64,000 nucleotides of DNA from Marinoscillum sp040218045. Lineage in GTDB: Bacteria > Bacteroidota > Bacteroidia > Cytophagales > Cyclobacteriaceae. Made by a program: the position numbers and the translations under genes. Shown piece after piece: positions 1-7,616 of this stretch. The stretch covers positions 1-64,000 of the forward strand of contig JAVJQA010000053.1 of NCBI GenBank assembly GCA_040218045.1, written 5' to 3'. How positions within the stretch are numbered: the first letter of the stretch is position 1; each line of letters starts with the position of its first letter. The notes under the pieces were generated by a model. The model saw nothing but the letters and a program-made list of their open reading frames with translations, was not told the origin of the DNA and did no database searches.

Positions 1-2
1 TT

Positions 3-260
3 TTTAGCGAAGTGCAATGGACTGTTATCATGATCATAGTCGCTACTGGCGTGAATTACTTCATGCTCAGGACACGCAACATGCGAGAGTTTGCCCTGGT
101 AGGTATTTGGGCTCTAGTTGCTATATTAATCAGACATTATGGTGTTTACCCGGCGATCAGTTGGGCCGCTGGATTGTGTTCTGGTTTTTTGCTTGCCGTT
201 GTTGCCATTCATGGATATAAAAATAGGGCTACAAGCCCTGCGAAAAAATCCTGGAGCTAA
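3..260 (+). CDS. C-terminal part of a TspO/MBR-like multi-pass membrane protein (5' end outside window)
   Basis: The frame is open to the left edge, so only about 85 C-terminal residues are visible. They contain three hydrophobic segments (around WTVIMIIVA, FALVGIWALVAI and AISWAAGLCSGFLLAV), with the charged stretch RTRNMREF between the first two, and end in a polar tail. This pattern resembles the C-terminal half of the tryptophan-rich TspO-like membrane proteins of Bacteroidota; that assignment is from memory of the family and is moderate. GTG at 12 could be an internal start but has no convincing ribosome binding site. The gene ends just before a repeat-rich, gene-poor stretch. Confidence 0.5.
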   Translation, partial: FSEVQWTVIMIIVATGVNYFMLRTRNMREFALVGIWALVAILIRHYGVYPAISWAAGLCSGFLLAVVAIHGYKNRATSPAKKSWS

Positions 261-360
261 GCCAGCGTTCTTAAAAACAATAGGGAGAACTCTGGGTGCC
301 CACCACCTCCAGATTTCAGGCATCCCAATATCGAAAACACGAGCAAGAGGATTTTTAGTC

Positions 361-503
361 CGGATTCAATGCCGTTTAATTAAGCTAAGATTTTTTTCAC
401 AAAGGTCATTCTGCAAGAATCTTTTAAGATTTAGGTCTGAATTGAAAAAGATTTCTACGAAATGACAATCATTAAATAGGCTAACTAAACGGTATTGAAT
501 TCG
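361..503. repeat. MITE-like dispersed repeat, family B, copy 1
   Basis: The two ends form an imperfect inverted repeat of 27 positions (361-387 against the complement of 477-503), about 22 of them identical, with the shared core ACCGTTTAGTTA. A nested inverted repeat lies inside it (GGTCATTCTGCAAGAATC against the complement of GATTTCTACGAAATGACA), so the whole element can fold as one long hairpin. A second, more degenerate copy lies at 37293-37438. No coding capacity is seen. The rest of the 261-610 gap holds only the left inverted repeat of the XRE cassette and its promoter. Confidence 0.65.
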
Positions 504-531
504 GGTTTTTAAGGTGCGCAAGAATTACTCC

Positions 532-556
532 AAAGGAATGCCTGTGGCACAAATCC
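532..556 (+). repeat. left inverted repeat of XRE cassette
   Basis: This stretch reads AAAGGAATGCCTGTGGCACA followed by AATCC. Its core TGTGGCACA is a near-perfect palindrome. The same motif recurs in inverted orientation at 1014-1034 and, with the full AGGAATGCC extension, at 1126-1154, so the three copies bracket the XRE gene. Confidence 0.7.
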
Positions 557-576
557 AAATGAGTTTCATATTTTTG

Positions 577-584
577 TATATTTG
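577..584 (+). promoter_or_regulatory. candidate -7 box of the XRE gene
   Basis: TATATTTG fits the Bacteroidota -7 consensus TAnnTTTG and lies 26 bases before the ATG at 611. No clear TTTG -33 box is seen 19-20 bases upstream. Confidence 0.4.
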
Positions 585-610
585 ATCCTAGTCTTTTATC
601 TCTTCAGCTT

Positions 611-1003
611 ATGGAAACATCTACGAAATCACCCACACCTCATATTGGAAGAAAGGTTGCCCGCATGCGGGAAATGCTGGGCATAAAGCAAGAAGCCCTG
701 GCCCATGACCTGGGTATCACCCAGCAAGCGGTAAGCAAGCTGGAACAAAGTCCGGTGCTTGAAGAAGACCGCCTGGAGCAAGTGGCTAAGGTGCTGGGAG
801 TGCCAGCCAAGGCTATTGAGAATTTCAGCGAGGAGACTGCTATTAATATCATATCAAATACTTTCCATGATCAGGCGGTCAACATGAACTATAGATGCAC
901 CTTTAATCCGATGGATAAAATGGTAGAACTGTATGATGCCCTTCTCAAAGAGAAAGATGAGAAAATCGCTTTGCTAGAGCGGTTTTTAGCAGAGCGGCAG
1001 TAA
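611..1003 (+). CDS. orphan XRE-family helix-turn-helix regulator
   Basis: The 130-residue protein has a Cro/C1-type helix-turn-helix over roughly residues 10-70 (HIGRKVARMRE, QEALAHDLGITQQAVSKLEQ). A C-terminal segment of about 50 residues ends in a predicted amphipathic or coiled-coil stretch (MDKMVELYDALLKEKDEKIA). This two-part layout is a widespread Bacteroidota orphan XRE type; its targets are unknown. The first two-thirds of the gene is visibly richer in G and C than its neighbours. The gene sits alone, bracketed by inverted copies of one palindromic motif (532-556, 1014-1034, 1126-1154), which suggests it travels as a small cassette. DNA binding is known for the fold; mobility is inferred. 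Confidence 0.85.
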   Translation: METSTKSPTPHIGRKVARMREMLGIKQEALAHDLGITQQAVSKLEQSPVLEEDRLEQVAKVLGVPAKAIENFSEETAINIISNTFHDQAVNMNYRCTFNPMDKMVELYDALLKEKDEKIALLERFLAERQ

Positions 1004-1013
1004 GTCCGCAGCA

Positions 1014-1034
1014 CTTCGGGATTTGTGCCACAGG
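1014..1034 (-). repeat. internal inverted copy of the cassette motif
   Basis: The complement reads CCTGTGGCACAAATCCCGAAG, matching 541-556 over its first 16 bases. It begins 10 bases after the XRE stop codon and may also act as a hairpin at the transcript end. Confidence 0.65.
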
Positions 1035-1047
1035 AAAAGTACGAGTC

Positions 1048-1100
1048 AAGCATGGATACTCCATAGATAAAGCATGGACTAAGCATGGATAGTGCATGGG
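1048..1100 (+). repeat. imperfect short tandem repeats of AAGCATGGA
   Basis: AAGCATGGA occurs at 1048-1056, 1070-1078 and 1081-1089, followed by the variant AGTGCATGGG at 1091-1100. The copies are spaced by about one or two 11-base periods. They lie between the two right-hand copies of the cassette motif. Confidence 0.5.
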
Positions 1101-1125
1101 AGTTACGGGTCAGCTAGTTCGCGCT

Positions 1126-1154
1126 CTTCGGGATATGTGCCTCAGGCATTCCTT
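1126..1154 (-). repeat. right inverted repeat of XRE cassette
   Basis: The complement starts AAAGGAATGCCTGAGGCACA and continues TATCCCGAAG. It matches the left repeat at 532-556 with two mismatches over 25 bases, and the GAAG extension is shared with the copy at 1014. Confidence 0.7.
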
Positions 1155-1161
1155 TCGCCCT

Positions 1162-1455
1162 TTATAGTTGGATTATTCCCTTAATCGAAACTTGAAGATT
1201 GATTTCTATTTCAGTTCCATCAACAATGTGCTGAATAGTTAATCTGCGTGCGCTTGGTTCTGTTGCGTCAAAGTTTACAAGTTTAGGTGCCCACTGGCTA
1301 CCCTGAAGCGGTTCCTGAGCAGCAAAATAGTGAATTCTGTCGGTGCTTCCAAAGTTCTCCAACCCCGAAGCTTTGGGCGCAGTGCATTCAGAAGATGAAA
1401 AATCGCCTGCCTGAGCTTGGTTGATTAGGTGTCTATGTCTATCAGGACTATGCAA
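1162..1455 (-). CDS. doubtful 97-residue hypothetical protein or gene remnant
   Basis: An open frame of 97 codons fills the space between the XRE cassette and the MITE-like element. The product (starting MHSPDRHRHLINQ, ending EINLQVSIKGIIQL) has no signal peptide, no membrane segment and no motif I recognise. No ribosome binding site or promoter stands out. Its C-terminal third looks protein-like (alternating hydrophobic residues), so it may be the end of a decayed gene. I do not know a family for it. Confidence 0.22.
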   Translation of the reverse strand: MHSPDRHRHLINQAQAGDFSSSECTAPKASGLENFGSTDRIHYFAAQEPLQGSQWAPKLVNFDATEPSARRLTIQHIVDGTEIEINLQVSIKGIIQL

Positions 1456-1489
1456 TTGATAGCCTATTTTAAATTTTTGGCCAAATTAA

Positions 1490-1633
1490 GACTAACCCTA
1501 CTTTGTCAAGTTATAACCATAGATACTGAAACAAGTTCAGTATGACCACTAGTGTGATAAAGCGGAGATTAAAACTAAGTAACGTCATGCTGAATTCATT
1601 TCAGCATCTAAATTTGACAAAGTAGAACTAATA
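1490..1633. repeat. MITE-like dispersed repeat, family A, copy 1
   Basis: The element is about 144 bp with inverted ends sharing TACTTTGTCAA. Each end also carries an inner hairpin (TACTGAAACAAGTTCAGTA on the left, GCTGAATTCATTTCAGC on the right). A near full-length copy lies at 35115-35259 and a half copy at 22997-23045. It ends 6 bases beyond the cydB stop codon, so its hairpins may end cydAB transcription. It has no coding capacity. Confidence 0.75.
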
Positions 1634-1639
1634 ATATCC

Positions 1640-2674
1640 CTAGTAACTCAGCTCATCCATTTTCACTTTTCCCCTGAAAGTCCAGAAAACGAAAGTGGTA
1701 TAGGAAATTACCAGCGGAGTGCCAATAGCAGCGATGATGAGCATGATGCCAAGTGTTTTTTCTGAGGCACATGCGTTGTAAATGGTCATGTGATTTGCCG
1801 GATTTCCTTTGGAGAATATAATGACGGGATACAGTTCTATCGCCACCACAATCAACATCATGGCAATAGAAAGACTTGAAAAGAAAAAAGCAAAGTTATA
1901 CTTCTGCTTATGTATCAACCTGGGGATATTGGCGATACTCAGGAAGGCCATCAATGGGACTATGAATAGGGTTGGGTTTGCTTTAAACCGATCAGACAAA
2001 TGAGGGAAGTAAATAAGGGTAAACACCGTGGTGATGGCAAAACTGACAATAAAAAAGATAATAGCTTCCTTGACATGTCTGTTCATTTTGTCGAACTGCT
2101 TGCCTTCCGTTTTCATGATCAGGTAGATGGCGCCGTGCATCATAAACAAAGCCAGGGTGCAAACCGCGACCATCAACGCATAAGGGTTGATGAATTCCAG
2201 CCAGCTTCCACTAAACTCCATGTCTGAATCCAGAGCCATCCCTTGCAATACATTCCCAAGCACTACACCCAATAGGATAGCCAATAAGATGCTCGAAACA
2301 CTATAAGAGGTGTCCCACATACTGCGCCACCACTTCATGGGTTCCTTGCTCCGAAATTCAATGGAAATTGCCCGGAAGATGATCAATACCAGGAACAACA
2401 TGAATGGAATGTACATGGCTGAGAGCAAGGTGGCATAAACAATTGGAAACCCGGCAAACAAGGCACCACCACCAATGACCAACCAGACTTCATTGCCATC
2501 CCAAACAGGGCCAATGGCATTGAGCGCAACTCTTCTGCTTTTTTCATCTTTAAAGAACAGGTGCCAGGCTCCGGCACCCAGATCAAACCCATCTAAAATG
2601 GCATAGCCGGAAAACACGCCACCAACCACAAGAAACCACAGCGTTGCATAATCTATACCTAAAAAAGTCGCCAT
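1640..2674 (-). CDS. cydB: cytochrome bd quinol oxidase subunit II
   Basis: CydB is the non-catalytic membrane partner of CydA in the bd-type terminal oxidase, which oxidises quinol and reduces oxygen to water at high affinity. The 344-residue protein has the hydrophobic profile of the family, and the conserved N-terminal AILDGFDLGAG (Asp28, Asp31) and GNEVWL motifs are present. The start codon shares one base with the cydA stop (TAATG), so the two are translationally coupled. No cydX-like small gene follows; the next sequence is a MITE-like element. Confidence 0.97.
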   Translation of the reverse strand: MATFLGIDYATLWFLVVGGVFSGYAILDGFDLGAGAWHLFFKDEKSRRVALNAIGPVWDGNEVWLVIGGGALFAGFPIVYATLLSAMYIPFMLFLVLIIFRAISIEFRSKEPMKWWRSMWDTSYSVSSILLAILLGVVLGNVLQGMALDSDMEFSGSWLEFINPYALMVAVCTLALFMMHGAIYLIMKTEGKQFDKMNRHVKEAIIFFIVSFAITTVFTLIYFPHLSDRFKANPTLFIVPLMAFLSIANIPRLIHKQKYNFAFFFSSLSIAMMLIVVAIELYPVIIFSKGNPANHMTIYNACASEKTLGIMLIIAAIGTPLVISYTTFVFWTFRGKVKMDELSY

Positions 2675-4056
2675 TATGAGTGTTCGTTTATTGCTTCAAC
2701 CATCTCTTTTTGTTTGGGTCGCTGATCGATCATTTCACCATCTTCCGGCCCATGTTTGATCTTTTTATTGAGCAGGTAAATGAACAACGTGAACAATAAC
2801 GAGTAGACCACAGTAAACAGGATAAGGGAAAACATCACCTGATTGGCCGTCACAACTTTAGAGAGGGCATCCGAGGTGCGCAAAAGTCCATAAACGACCC
2901 ATGGCTGTCTTCCCATTTCCGCAGCAAACCATCCGGCTTGATTGGCGATCTGCGGTAGCAGTACCGCTACAACCATCACTTGCAAGTACCACCTGTGATC
3001 GAAAAGTTTGCCTCTCCACCACAGGTACATACCAAAGAGTGTTAGACCAATGAGGGTCATGCCAATAGCCACCATTATATGGTAAAATTGAAAAACCGCA
3101 TTCACTTGTCCCGGTCGGTCTTTTTCTGGGAAATGGTTGAGCCCAATAACAGGTTCATTGAAATCCTGATGAATCAGGAACGACAAGCCCTTGGGGATTT
3201 TCAATCCGGTGACTGTCTGATTTTCTTTATCTACCCAACCAAAAATGTACATATCGGCAGCTGCCAGACTATCAAAGTGCCCCTCCATGGCCGCAAGTTT
3301 AGCAGGTTGGTTGACTGCCACACCATCTGCTGACCGGTGTCCGGTGAAGAGCTGCGAAAGAGCAGCAATTGTAGCTACAACTAACGCAATCCGAAAAGCC
3401 TTCCTGGATACATCGATGTGTCTGTTTTTGAGGAGGTAATAAGCATGCACGCTCATGATGAGGAAGGTGCCAGCCAGGAATGAACCAATCCATACATGGC
3501 TCAGTCGGTCCATACTAGATGGATTGAATACCATGGCCCAAAAATCAGTGATTTCAGCCCGGGCTTCTATGCCTTCACCTACTATGTGATAGCCCGCTGG
3601 CGTTTGTTGCCAGGAGTTGGCCACTACAATCCATACTGCTGAAAACATGGAGCCTAACCACACACCTAATGTGGCAATAAAATGAACCAACGGCTTGACC
3701 CGGTTCCATCCGAAGAGTAGGATACCCAGAAATCCGCTTTCCAGAGCAAAGGCAAAAATGCCCTCTGCAGCCAATGCACTGCCAAAAATGTCTCCGACAT
3801 AGCGTGAATAGGTAGCCCAGTTGGTGCCAAACTCAAACTCCATAACGATCCCTGTGGCTACACCTATACCAAAAGTCAGGGCAAAAATCTTTGTCCAGAA
3901 CCTGGCGAGTCTTTCATAATCTGAGTTTCCGGTTTTGAGAAACAGACCTTCAAAAATGACCATAACAAGCCCCAGCCCAATGCTCAGCGGAGGATAGATG
4001 TAATGGAATGAGATTGTGAGGGCAAACTGAATGCGAGAGAGGATTTCTACATCCAT
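2674..4056 (-). CDS. cydA: cytochrome bd quinol oxidase subunit I (short Q-loop type)
   Basis: CydA carries the three hemes and the quinol site of the bd oxidase in the inner membrane. The family ligands are visible: His18 and His187 (E. coli His19, His186), Met328 as the likely heme b558 ligand, Glu98 and Glu106 of the proton path, Lys253 and Glu258 of the Q-loop, and the MGRQPW motif. At 460 residues it lacks the Q-loop extension of the E. coli enzyme and so belongs to the short Q-loop group. It is first in a two-gene operon. The 188 bases to the divergent channel-like gene hold its promoter, but no clear -7 box was found. Confidence 0.97.
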   Translation of the reverse strand: MDVEILSRIQFALTISFHYIYPPLSIGLGLVMVIFEGLFLKTGNSDYERLARFWTKIFALTFGIGVATGIVMEFEFGTNWATYSRYVGDIFGSALAAEGIFAFALESGFLGILLFGWNRVKPLVHFIATLGVWLGSMFSAVWIVVANSWQQTPAGYHIVGEGIEARAEITDFWAMVFNPSSMDRLSHVWIGSFLAGTFLIMSVHAYYLLKNRHIDVSRKAFRIALVVATIAALSQLFTGHRSADGVAVNQPAKLAAMEGHFDSLAAADMYIFGWVDKENQTVTGLKIPKGLSFLIHQDFNEPVIGLNHFPEKDRPGQVNAVFQFYHIMVAIGMTLIGLTLFGMYLWWRGKLFDHRWYLQVMVVAVLLPQIANQAGWFAAEMGRQPWVVYGLLRTSDALSKVVTANQVMFSLILFTVVYSLLFTLFIYLLNKKIKHGPEDGEMIDQRPKQKEMVEAINEHS

Positions 4057-4259
4057 TTTTTTTTGTGAAGGTAATAATGGATTGTCAAAATTCCCTGTGT
4101 TTATGGTATTTGAAGCCAGACATTTTGATAATCCTAAAAGCTGGAAGCTGATAGAAAAGATGGGTTATCAAAGATAGGAACCCTGAAATACCTCGCATTG
4201 CTCAAAATATACCGTGAAATACGCATATCATTAGTGAGAATGGATTGGGAAATTTACGT

Positions 4260-6377
4260 ATGATACGTAACATACACCAACTCTTTGTGTACTCGGCGGT
4301 TATTGTGTTCGTCATCTTCGTTATCCAACTTTATTCCTTCGTTACAAAGTTTTCTGAAGATGAGCAGGAGGCGGTTCAGCTTGTACAGCAACAAATGCAC
4401 CAGGCCGAGTCAAAATTCAACAACCGACTGGCGGAACTCATGACCGTTACTGAAAACCTTGCGGAGAAGATTACAGAGCAACAGCTCGACTCATTGGGAA
4501 TCATGCAGGTTTTGGAAAAAACAATGACCTCAAATCCCGATGTATTTGGGTTTGGAGTCGGGTTTGAACCCTACGCCTTTAGTGGGACCCGGCGCTTGTT
4601 TGGCCCATTTTATATCCGTCCAGGTGGTGAGGTACAGCTTCAGTTCATAGAGGATTCGTATGATTATTCCACACGCACATGGTATACTAAGCCCCTTCAC
4701 GAAGGTGCAGCGTGGTTTGAGCCTCCCTACTATGGACAGGTTGCACAGACTATGATGGCCGAGTACAGTGTGCCTTTTTATAGGGTAAATAATCAGGGTC
4801 AAAAAGAAGCCATTGGCATTGTCTTTTTGGATTATTCCCTTGAAGACATCACAAGATCCATGTCAGCCATTGACCTGGGAAAATCGGGGTACGGACTTAT
4901 TTTGTCTGAAGAGGGAACAATGATTGCCCATCCCAAAAGAGAGAATGTACTTGCGCAAAAGACTATAGTCGATTTTGTGGATGAATGGCAAGATGCCGAG
5001 ATCAAGAAATTATTTGATAGCCTCACGGTAGGTGGACAACCTTATGTACAAGCCATCAATAAGAAAACAGGTATAGCATCAAGAATCTTCTTTACAGAAA
5101 TCGACGAGAGTGGTTGGCGACTGGGTGCGGTTTTCATCGAAGATGCTTTTAAAACAGACAGCAATTACATCAATCAGGTGATTATTCTGATGACTGCATG
5201 TGTGGTAGGGATGTTCATGCTGATGTTTTTATTCTATCTATACCGACTGGATTTCAAAGGCCGTGCCATGAAGAGACTGGTACCCATGATGGTCATAGTC
5301 TTTCTGATAGCCATCAGCGGTATTTGGCTCTCTAAGATTTACCAGTCCTACAATATTTTTCAGCAGGAGGATAGTTTTCCTGTAGTCGAGTCTACAAGTC
5401 TGAGAAAGTTTCTTGGTGATCAGGATAGCCTCCGTGCGTATTATCATGAAAAGGAAATTGTAAGAATCCCAACAGGTGTTTTTGTTAAACATATTGAGTT
5501 TGATGGCTCTCACAATGTTCGGTTGAGTGGGGTGATATGGCAAAGATACCCTGCTATGGCCGATTCTTTGGGCATTGCACCGGGCCTGTTCTTTCTGTCC
5601 ACAGCTCCAGATGCGGAAGCACAGGATTTTTCTGAAATATACCGTATGACGGAGTATGGGGAAACGAAAGTTGGTTGGCATTTCAGGGTAGAAGTTAGGG
5701 AGTTTATGCAATACGGATTGTATCCGATTGATAGGGAACGTGTTACCCTTTCCCTTTCTCATCCTGATATGAGCAAAAATATTCAGCTTACGCCCGACTT
5801 ATCTGGATATGACAACATTATCCCTTCCCGGTTGCCCGGGATAGACCAGCAGATCATTTTACCGGAGTGGGATACAGAGAAGTCTTACTTTGCATTTGAA
5901 AAGCATGACTACAATTCCAATCTGGGCATTATGAGCCCCGTAGATAGTGATTATAAATATGATCTGGGATTCAATGTGATTCTCAAACGTAAATTTTTGT
6001 GGCCCACCATGGCCAATATTATCCCACTGGTTACTATCACCATATTGTTGTTTCTGGCGTTAATCAGTACTTCTCGCAAGACTGAGGAAAGGAAGGGGAT
6101 TGCTTTTAGTGGTTTTGGTTTGCTGGAATTGTGTGCTGCGTTCCTGTTTGTCGCTATTTTGACCCATATAGATTTACGAAGCAATCTTGTGATCAACTAT
6201 ATCATGTACATGGATTATTTCTACTTCCATGTCTATTTTACAATCATCGTATGTTCACTGGCTGCTGTTTTGCTGAATAGGGAGCAAGATCAGCGGAAAA
6301 TGGAAGTGGTCAGGCTATTGTATTGGCCGCTACTATTGGGTAGCTTATTCATATTTACAGCACTAAGGTTTTACTGA
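4260..6377 (+). CDS. Cache-domain sensor fused to a pentameric ligand-gated ion channel-like module
   Basis: The protein of 705 residues has a transmembrane segment (7-28) and a periplasmic double-Cache-like domain (about 30-300, with RTWYTKP and FEPPYYG). Two more membrane segments follow (305-328, 340-358), then a beta-rich periplasmic domain (about 385-575) and four C-terminal segments (580-602, 613-636, 643-672, 686-703). The last part resembles a Cys-loop-type channel without the Cys loop: YPIDRER matches the FPxD region of the ligand-binding domain, and the four segments fit M1-M4. Positive charges (RAMKRL, SRKTEERK) fall on the predicted cytoplasmic side. ATG at 4260 was chosen over the in-frame TTG at 4245. 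The ligand and conductance are unknown. Confidence 0.7.
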   Translation: MIRNIHQLFVYSAVIVFVIFVIQLYSFVTKFSEDEQEAVQLVQQQMHQAESKFNNRLAELMTVTENLAEKITEQQLDSLGIMQVLEKTMTSNPDVFGFGVGFEPYAFSGTRRLFGPFYIRPGGEVQLQFIEDSYDYSTRTWYTKPLHEGAAWFEPPYYGQVAQTMMAEYSVPFYRVNNQGQKEAIGIVFLDYSLEDITRSMSAIDLGKSGYGLILSEEGTMIAHPKRENVLAQKTIVDFVDEWQDAEIKKLFDSLTVGGQPYVQAINKKTGIASRIFFTEIDESGWRLGAVFIEDAFKTDSNYINQVIILMTACVVGMFMLMFLFYLYRLDFKGRAMKRLVPMMVIVFLIAISGIWLSKIYQSYNIFQQEDSFPVVESTSLRKFLGDQDSLRAYYHEKEIVRIPTGVFVKHIEFDGSHNVRLSGVIWQRYPAMADSLGIAPGLFFLSTAPDAEAQDFSEIYRMTEYGETKVGWHFRVEVREFMQYGLYPIDRERVTLSLSHPDMSKNIQLTPDLSGYDNIIPSRLPGIDQQIILPEWDTEKSYFAFEKHDYNSNLGIMSPVDSDYKYDLGFNVILKRKFLWPTMANIIPLVTITILLFLALISTSRKTEERKGIAFSGFGLLELCAAFLFVAILTHIDLRSNLVINYIMYMDYFYFHVYFTIIVCSLAAVLLNREQDQRKMEVVRLLYWPLLLGSLFIFTALRFY

Positions 6378-6420
6378 AAATAAGAAGAACATTTGAATCA
6401 TTGTGATGAAAAATATTTTT

Positions 6421-6455
6421 GTAAATAGTACTTTGTTATTCAAAGTACTATTTAC
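6421..6455 (+). promoter_or_regulatory. perfect 15-bp palindromic operator, with promoter, before the small membrane protein
   Basis: GTAAATAGTACTTTG (6421-6435) and its exact complement (6441-6455) are separated by TTATT. A -7-like TACATTTG (6453-6460) overlaps the right arm, and a TTTG in the left arm (6432-6435) is 17 bases upstream, so the palindrome covers the promoter. This arrangement suggests a repressor site; the repressor is not known. Confidence 0.6.
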
Positions 6456-6473
6456 ATTTGTAAAAAAAATATT

Positions 6474-6773
6474 ATGATGACGAATACTATTCAAAACAAA
6501 CGTGTGATTGGAATCCTCATGGCAATTGGGATTCTGTTGGCTATTCCATTTTTTGCCATGCAAATGACTGATGAAGTGATCTGGTCTCCTTTCGATTTTT
6601 TGGTTGCAGGAGTTTTACTGGCATCTGTAGGGTTTACTTGTGAGCTAATCCTAAGAAAAGTGACATCATTCAATAGAAGGCTTTTATGGCTGGGTGTTGC
6701 GCTAGTGATATTTTTCCTGGTGTGGGCTGAGTTGGCCGTAGGTATTTTTGGAACTCCTTTTGCCGGATCTTAA
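6474..6773 (+). CDS. small conserved membrane protein of unknown function
   Basis: The 99-residue product has three hydrophobic segments (about residues 11-28, 40-60 and 69-92) separated by short charged loops, and no catalytic motif that I recognise. Small proteins of this type are common in Bacteroidota. It stands alone after the channel-like gene, 18 bases behind a perfect palindrome that overlaps its probable promoter, so it is likely under tight repressor control. The first of two adjacent ATG codons is taken as the start. The function is not known. Confidence 0.7.
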   Translation: MMTNTIQNKRVIGILMAIGILLAIPFFAMQMTDEVIWSPFDFLVAGVLLASVGFTCELILRKVTSFNRRLLWLGVALVIFFLVWAELAVGIFGTPFAGS

Positions 6774-6925
6774 AGTTGGATAAGTAACTTTTGTTACACT
6801 TTTGGTTGTGCAAAGACTGTTACTTTACAATTGAATAGCAATGTCTGTGATTCTTTGGATTTACAAAAATTGCGTAATTTGATTTCAGGTAATGTCTCTG
6901 AATTATTATTTAAACACAGCTAAAA

Positions 6926-7312
6926 ATGATGAAGTACCTCTGGATTTTGCTGGTAGCAATATCATGTGGCCGAGCCACTCAGGCTCAGGAATACAAAACA
7001 ATTACCAATGACGAATTGGTCGGACTACTATCTAATGAAGATTTGCAACTTATCGATGTGCGAACTCCGGAAGAGGTGGCAGTAGGTGTGATTGAGGGTG
7101 CGAAGCATATTGATATTTATGACCCGGAGTTTGTTTCTAAAATAGACCAGTTGGATAAATCCCGACCAGTAGCAGTGTACTGTGCTGCTGGGGGTAGAAG
7201 TGCCAAGGCAAGTGACCAATTCAAAAAGCTGGGATTCATGCAGGTTTACGACCTTTCAGGAGGGTACAGAGGATGGGTGGCAGCTGGGAAAGAAACGGTC
7301 AAGCTCAAATGA
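6926..7312 (+). CDS. secreted rhodanese-like sulfurtransferase
   Basis: A signal peptide (about residues 1-20, ending in TQAQ) is followed by one rhodanese domain. The active-site loop CAAGGRS (Cys86) is intact, as are the upstream LIDVRTPEE and the final GGYRGWVAAG. Single-domain rhodaneses of this kind move sulfane sulfur, or act in redox or cyanide chemistry, outside the cytoplasm; the substrate here is unknown. The stop codon overlaps the start of the next gene (ATGA), so the two are probably made together. Confidence 0.88.
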   Translation: MMKYLWILLVAISCGRATQAQEYKTITNDELVGLLSNEDLQLIDVRTPEEVAVGVIEGAKHIDIYDPEFVSKIDQLDKSRPVAVYCAAGGRSAKASDQFKKLGFMQVYDLSGGYRGWVAAGKETVKLK

Positions 7313-7554
7313 ATAGAGAACCATCACCCAAGGTGAAGATCAAAAATTTGCGATTGATACAAGCGGGACTTTTGTCAGTAACTCTTGGTTTGGCACCTTT
7401 TGTACCAGAACCTCACATCTGGGGAAAACTCAAGTGGTTGGCTGGGGGAGCAGTAGGCATGCAGCCCATGGATTGGTTTGATGTGGTTCTTCATGGAGCA
7501 CCCTGGTTGTTTTTGGTTTGGCAGTTGTTTTTGTTCTCAAAGAGAAATTTATAG
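7309..7554 (+). CDS. small two-helix membrane protein, rhodanese partner
   Basis: The ATG at 7309 overlaps the rhodanese stop by four bases, and this start gives 81 residues. An upstream in-frame start at 7273 would lie inside the rhodanese gene and is less likely. The protein has two hydrophobic segments (around LRLIQAGLLSVTLGLAPF and LHGAPWLFLVWQLFLF) joined by a conserved-looking GGAVGMQPMDWFD loop. Proteins like this are widespread in Bacteroidota and are sometimes labelled RND transporter, although they are too small for that. No function is known; the overlap suggests a role with the rhodanese. Confidence 0.75.
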   Translation: MNREPSPKVKIKNLRLIQAGLLSVTLGLAPFVPEPHIWGKLKWLAGGAVGMQPMDWFDVVLHGAPWLFLVWQLFLFSKRNL

Positions 7555-7616
7555 TTGCTCTAAATTGAGAAATTACTTAATATACAACTGAAAGAACCAA
7601 ACTTTATTTACTCCCT

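Noticed and set aside
5238..5762. 174-codon open frame antisense to the Cache/channel-like gene
   Set aside because: It lies fully inside a well-supported gene on the other strand, has no family features, and its composition fits an antisense shadow.
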